A stretch of 8,001 nt of DNA from Clostridiales bacterium (GTDB lineage Bacteria > Bacillota > Clostridia > Saccharofermentanales > UBA5734), in assembly GCA_003451915.1 (NCBI GenBank), contig DMJC01000239.1, forward strand, positions 1-8,001, written 5' to 3'. The position numbers and the translations under genes are program-made. Below the pieces are notes generated by a model. It searched no databases. It saw nothing but the letters and a program-made list of their open reading frames with translations, and was not told the DNA's origin. Position 1 is the stretch's first letter. The number at the start of each line of letters is the position of its first letter. Shown piece by piece: positions 6,018-8,001 of the stretch.

Positions 6018-7820
6018 ATGGATCTTTATAGAGCGCACGTCCTTGTCTGCTGCGGAACTGGCTGTACAGCGTCCCAGTCACCGCTGATCCTAGAGAAAAT
6101 GGAACAGGAGATTGCTGCAAACGGTCTCCAGAAAGAAGTCAAAGTCATCAAGACCGGCTGTTTCGGCCTGTGTGCCGAAGGCCCGATCATGGTGGTTTAC
6201 CCGGAAGGTGTCATGTACTACCAGGTCAGTGTCGATGACGTTCCGGAAATTGTTTCTGAACATCTGGTCAAAGGCCGTTATGTTCAGCGTCTGATGACCG
6301 TCAAGACCAGCCTGCCGTTGGAACAGGCCAAAAATGTTCAAGAATCAGACTTTTTCAAAAAACAGCTGCGTGTTGCCTTGCGTAATTGCGGCTCAATCAA
6401 TCCCGAGATAATCGAAGAATACATTGCTCAAGACGGTTATCTGGCTCTCGGCAGAATATTGTCAGAAAAGATCCCGCCGATGGATGTCATTAACGTAGTC
6501 AAGAAATCTGGTCTGCGTGGCCGTGGCGGCGGTGGTTTCCCCACAGGCATGAAGTGGGAATTCGCTGCCCGTCAGCAGAGTGATCAGAAATATGTCTGCT
6601 GCAACGCGGACGAAGGCGACCCGGGCGCTTTTATGGATCGTTCAGTCCTTGAAGGTGATCCCCACAGCATCGTTGAGGCCATGGCCATTGCTGGCTATGC
6701 GATCGGTGCCAGCCAGGGTTATGCTTATGTCCGGGCAGAATATCCGATCGCTGTTAAACGTTTACAGTTGGCGATTGATCAGGCTCGCAGCTATGGCCTG
6801 CTTGGTAAAAATATTTTTGATAGCGGATTCGATTTTGACATTGAGATCCGTCTGGGAGCAGGCGCTTTTGTCTGTGGTGAAGAAACTGCCTTGATGCGAT
6901 CCATTGAGGGCAAGCGCGGCAATCCGACTCCACGTCCGCCGTTCCCGGCCGTCAAAGGCCTCTTCGGTAAACCGACGATTCTTAATAATGTCGAAACCTT
7001 TGCTAATATTCCGATCATTTTCCTCAAAGGAGCCGATTGGTTCGCCAGTATGGGCACCGAAAAGAGCAAAGGCACGAAAGTTTTTGCCCTGGGTGGTAAA
7101 GTGAACAACGTCGGCCTCGTCGAAATCCCGATGGGGACCACGGTTCGTGAGATCGTGTTCGATATCGGCGGCGGCATACCTGGCGGCAAAGCCTACAAAG
7201 CCGTTCAGACCGGCGGCCCGTCCGGCGGCTGTCTGCCGGCCTCACTGCTCGACGTGCCGATCGATTATGATAACCTGATTGCAGCTGGTTCGATGATGGG
7301 ATCTGGCGGCATGATCGTCATGGACGAAACAACCTGCATGGTTGACATCGCCAAGTTCTTCCTTGAATTTACTGTTGATGAATCCTGCGGCAAATGTGCA
7401 CCTTGCCGGATCGGCACCCGCCGCATGCTGGAGATTCTCGAGAAGATCACCAGCGGCAAAGGCGTCCCTGAAGATATCACCGAACTGGAAAGACTGGCAA
7501 CAGCAATCAAAGAAGGTTCACTCTGTGCGCTGGGCCAGACAGCTCCTAACCCGGTCCTTTCGACCTTGAAACACTTCCGTCATGAATATGATGAACATGT
7601 CATCGATCACAAGTGCAGCTGCGGCGTCTGCAAGAACCTGCTGACCTATTATATTGTCGCTGACAACTGCCGCAAGTGCGGACTGTGCGCCAAACGCTGC
7701 CCGGTCGGCTGCATTTCCGGTGTTCTGGGCAAAGAACCCTATGTCATCGATGCCAGCAAATGTATTAAGTGCGGCGCTTGTGAGCAGGCTTGCAAGTTCA
7801 AGGCCGTCTTTAAGAAGTGA
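6018..7820 (+). CDS. hydB: NuoF-like NADH-binding flavoprotein subunit with C-terminal ferredoxin domain (HydB)
   Basis: This is the diaphorase subunit that exchanges electrons between NAD(H), FMN and iron-sulfur clusters. It has 600 residues, longer than respiratory NuoF (about 420-450) and typical of HydB. Domain order: a thioredoxin-like [2Fe-2S] domain (residues 7-90; C11/C16 and C48/C52); the FMN/NADH domain with GLRGRGGGGFPTG (166-178), CNADEGDPGAF (195-205) and GAGAFVCGEETALM (280-293); an SLBB-like region (about 355-430); the [4Fe-4S] site ESCGKCAPCRIGT (C457, C460, C463) with C503; a short HKCSCGVC stretch (531-538); and two ferredoxin motifs (C551/554/557/561 and C582/585/588/592). 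The ATG at 6018 is preferred over TTG at 6009 because AGGGAGG (6001-6007) is ten bases from the ATG but only one from the TTG. This architecture is shared by electron-bifurcating HydABC and related NADP-linked hydrogenases; the sequence alone does not tell NADH from NADPH use. Confidence 0.93.
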   Translation: MDLYRAHVLVCCGTGCTASQSPLILEKMEQEIAANGLQKEVKVIKTGCFGLCAEGPIMVVYPEGVMYYQVSVDDVPEIVSEHLVKGRYVQRLMTVKTSLPLEQAKNVQESDFFKKQLRVALRNCGSINPEIIEEYIAQDGYLALGRILSEKIPPMDVINVVKKSGLRGRGGGGFPTGMKWEFAARQQSDQKYVCCNADEGDPGAFMDRSVLEGDPHSIVEAMAIAGYAIGASQGYAYVRAEYPIAVKRLQLAIDQARSYGLLGKNIFDSGFDFDIEIRLGAGAFVCGEETALMRSIEGKRGNPTPRPPFPAVKGLFGKPTILNNVETFANIPIIFLKGADWFASMGTEKSKGTKVFALGGKVNNVGLVEIPMGTTVREIVFDIGGGIPGGKAYKAVQTGGPSGGCLPASLLDVPIDYDNLIAAGSMMGSGGMIVMDETTCMVDIAKFFLEFTVDESCGKCAPCRIGTRRMLEILEKITSGKGVPEDITELERLATAIKEGSLCALGQTAPNPVLSTLKHFRHEYDEHVIDHKCSCGVCKNLLTYYIVADNCRKCGLCAKRCPVGCISGVLGKEPYVIDASKCIKCGACEQACKFKAVFKK

Positions 7821-7844
7821 TTCCAAGAAGGAGTGTGAAATCCT

Positions 7845-8001
7845 GTGAACATGGTCAATTTGACAATCGATGGCGTCCAGGTAACCGTACCGGCCAGCTA
7901 TACCATACTCGAAGCAGCCCGGCATGCGGGCGTTAAAATACCAACCCTCTGTTATTTGAAGGGTGTAAATGAAGTCGGCGCCTGCCGGATCTGCCTGGTC
8001 G
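7845..8001 (+). CDS. hydA: N-terminus of iron-sulfur catalytic subunit, probably [FeFe] hydrogenase HydA, 3'-truncated
   Basis: Only 52 residues are seen before the window ends. They form the start of a plant-type/NuoG-like [2Fe-2S] domain: VNLTIDGVQVTVP, TILEAARHAGVKIPTLCY, then GACRICLV, with the first three cluster cysteines at residues 36, 47 and 50. The wording and its place directly after hydC-hydB match clostridial HydA, which continues with [4Fe-4S] domains and the H-cluster. A formate dehydrogenase alpha subunit has the same N-terminal domain and cannot be excluded. The start is taken as GTG at 7845, 11 bases after AAGGAG (7828-7833). The in-frame ATG at 7851 is an alternative with longer spacing (17). 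The gap to hydB is 24 bp. Confidence 0.8.
   Translation, partial: MNMVNLTIDGVQVTVPASYTILEAARHAGVKIPTLCYLKGVNEVGACRICLV

Noticed and set aside
5521..7820. The NuoE/NuoF pair as part of respiratory complex I.
   Set aside because: HydB carries an N-terminal thioredoxin-like [2Fe-2S] domain and a C-terminal 2x[4Fe-4S] ferredoxin, which respiratory NuoF lacks. No membrane subunits are nearby, and the gene set begins with an isolated NuoE-like gene.

Overview
The window is an ordinary housekeeping stretch of a bacterial chromosome. It is most consistent with an anaerobic, fermentative member of the Clostridia (Firmicutes). Two observations support this: the tight nadK-argR-recN order, which in Firmicutes usually lies just downstream of dxs, and a gene set for an NAD(H)-linked, multi-subunit [FeFe] hydrogenase. 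Base composition is moderate (about half G+C by eye), with Shine-Dalgarno sites ahead of most genes. No mobile elements, RNA genes, CRISPR arrays or phage genes were seen.

Layout. Positions 1-1276 (+) hold the 3' two-thirds of dxs (isoprenoid precursor synthesis), cut by the window start. An 82-bp gap follows, with a good -10 box but no tlyA, the gene often found here in relatives. Positions 1359-4422 (+) form a very compact trio: nadK (NAD kinase), argR (arginine repressor) and recN (recombinational repair ATPase). nadK and argR overlap by ATGA, and argR and recN are 2 bp apart. An RluA-family pseudouridine synthase gene on the minus strand (4423-5340) meets recN tail to tail with no spacer; the two stop codons together form the palindrome TGATCA.

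A 180-bp AT-rich divergent region (5341-5520) separates the pseudouridine synthase from a (+) strand operon. This operon encodes a NuoE-like [2Fe-2S] subunit (5521-6012), a 600-residue NuoF-like flavoprotein with an extra C-terminal 2x[4Fe-4S] ferredoxin domain (6018-7820), and the start of an iron-sulfur subunit with an N-terminal [2Fe-2S] domain (7845 to window end). The architecture matches HydC-HydB-HydA of trimeric, often electron-bifurcating, [FeFe] hydrogenases. The catalytic H-cluster part lies outside the window, so the identity of the third gene is inferred.

The most interesting regulatory signal is an 18-bp sequence at 5444-5461 in the divergent region. It matches the clostridial Rex (NADH/NAD+ sensor) operator consensus at 12 of 14 defined positions, which would link the hydrogenase operon to cellular redox state. 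A perfect 12-bp palindrome (5491-5502) overlaps the probable start of transcription. No convincing undescribed biological system is present. The other points worth checking are the sharp composition change inside dxs and the zero-spacer convergent gene ends.
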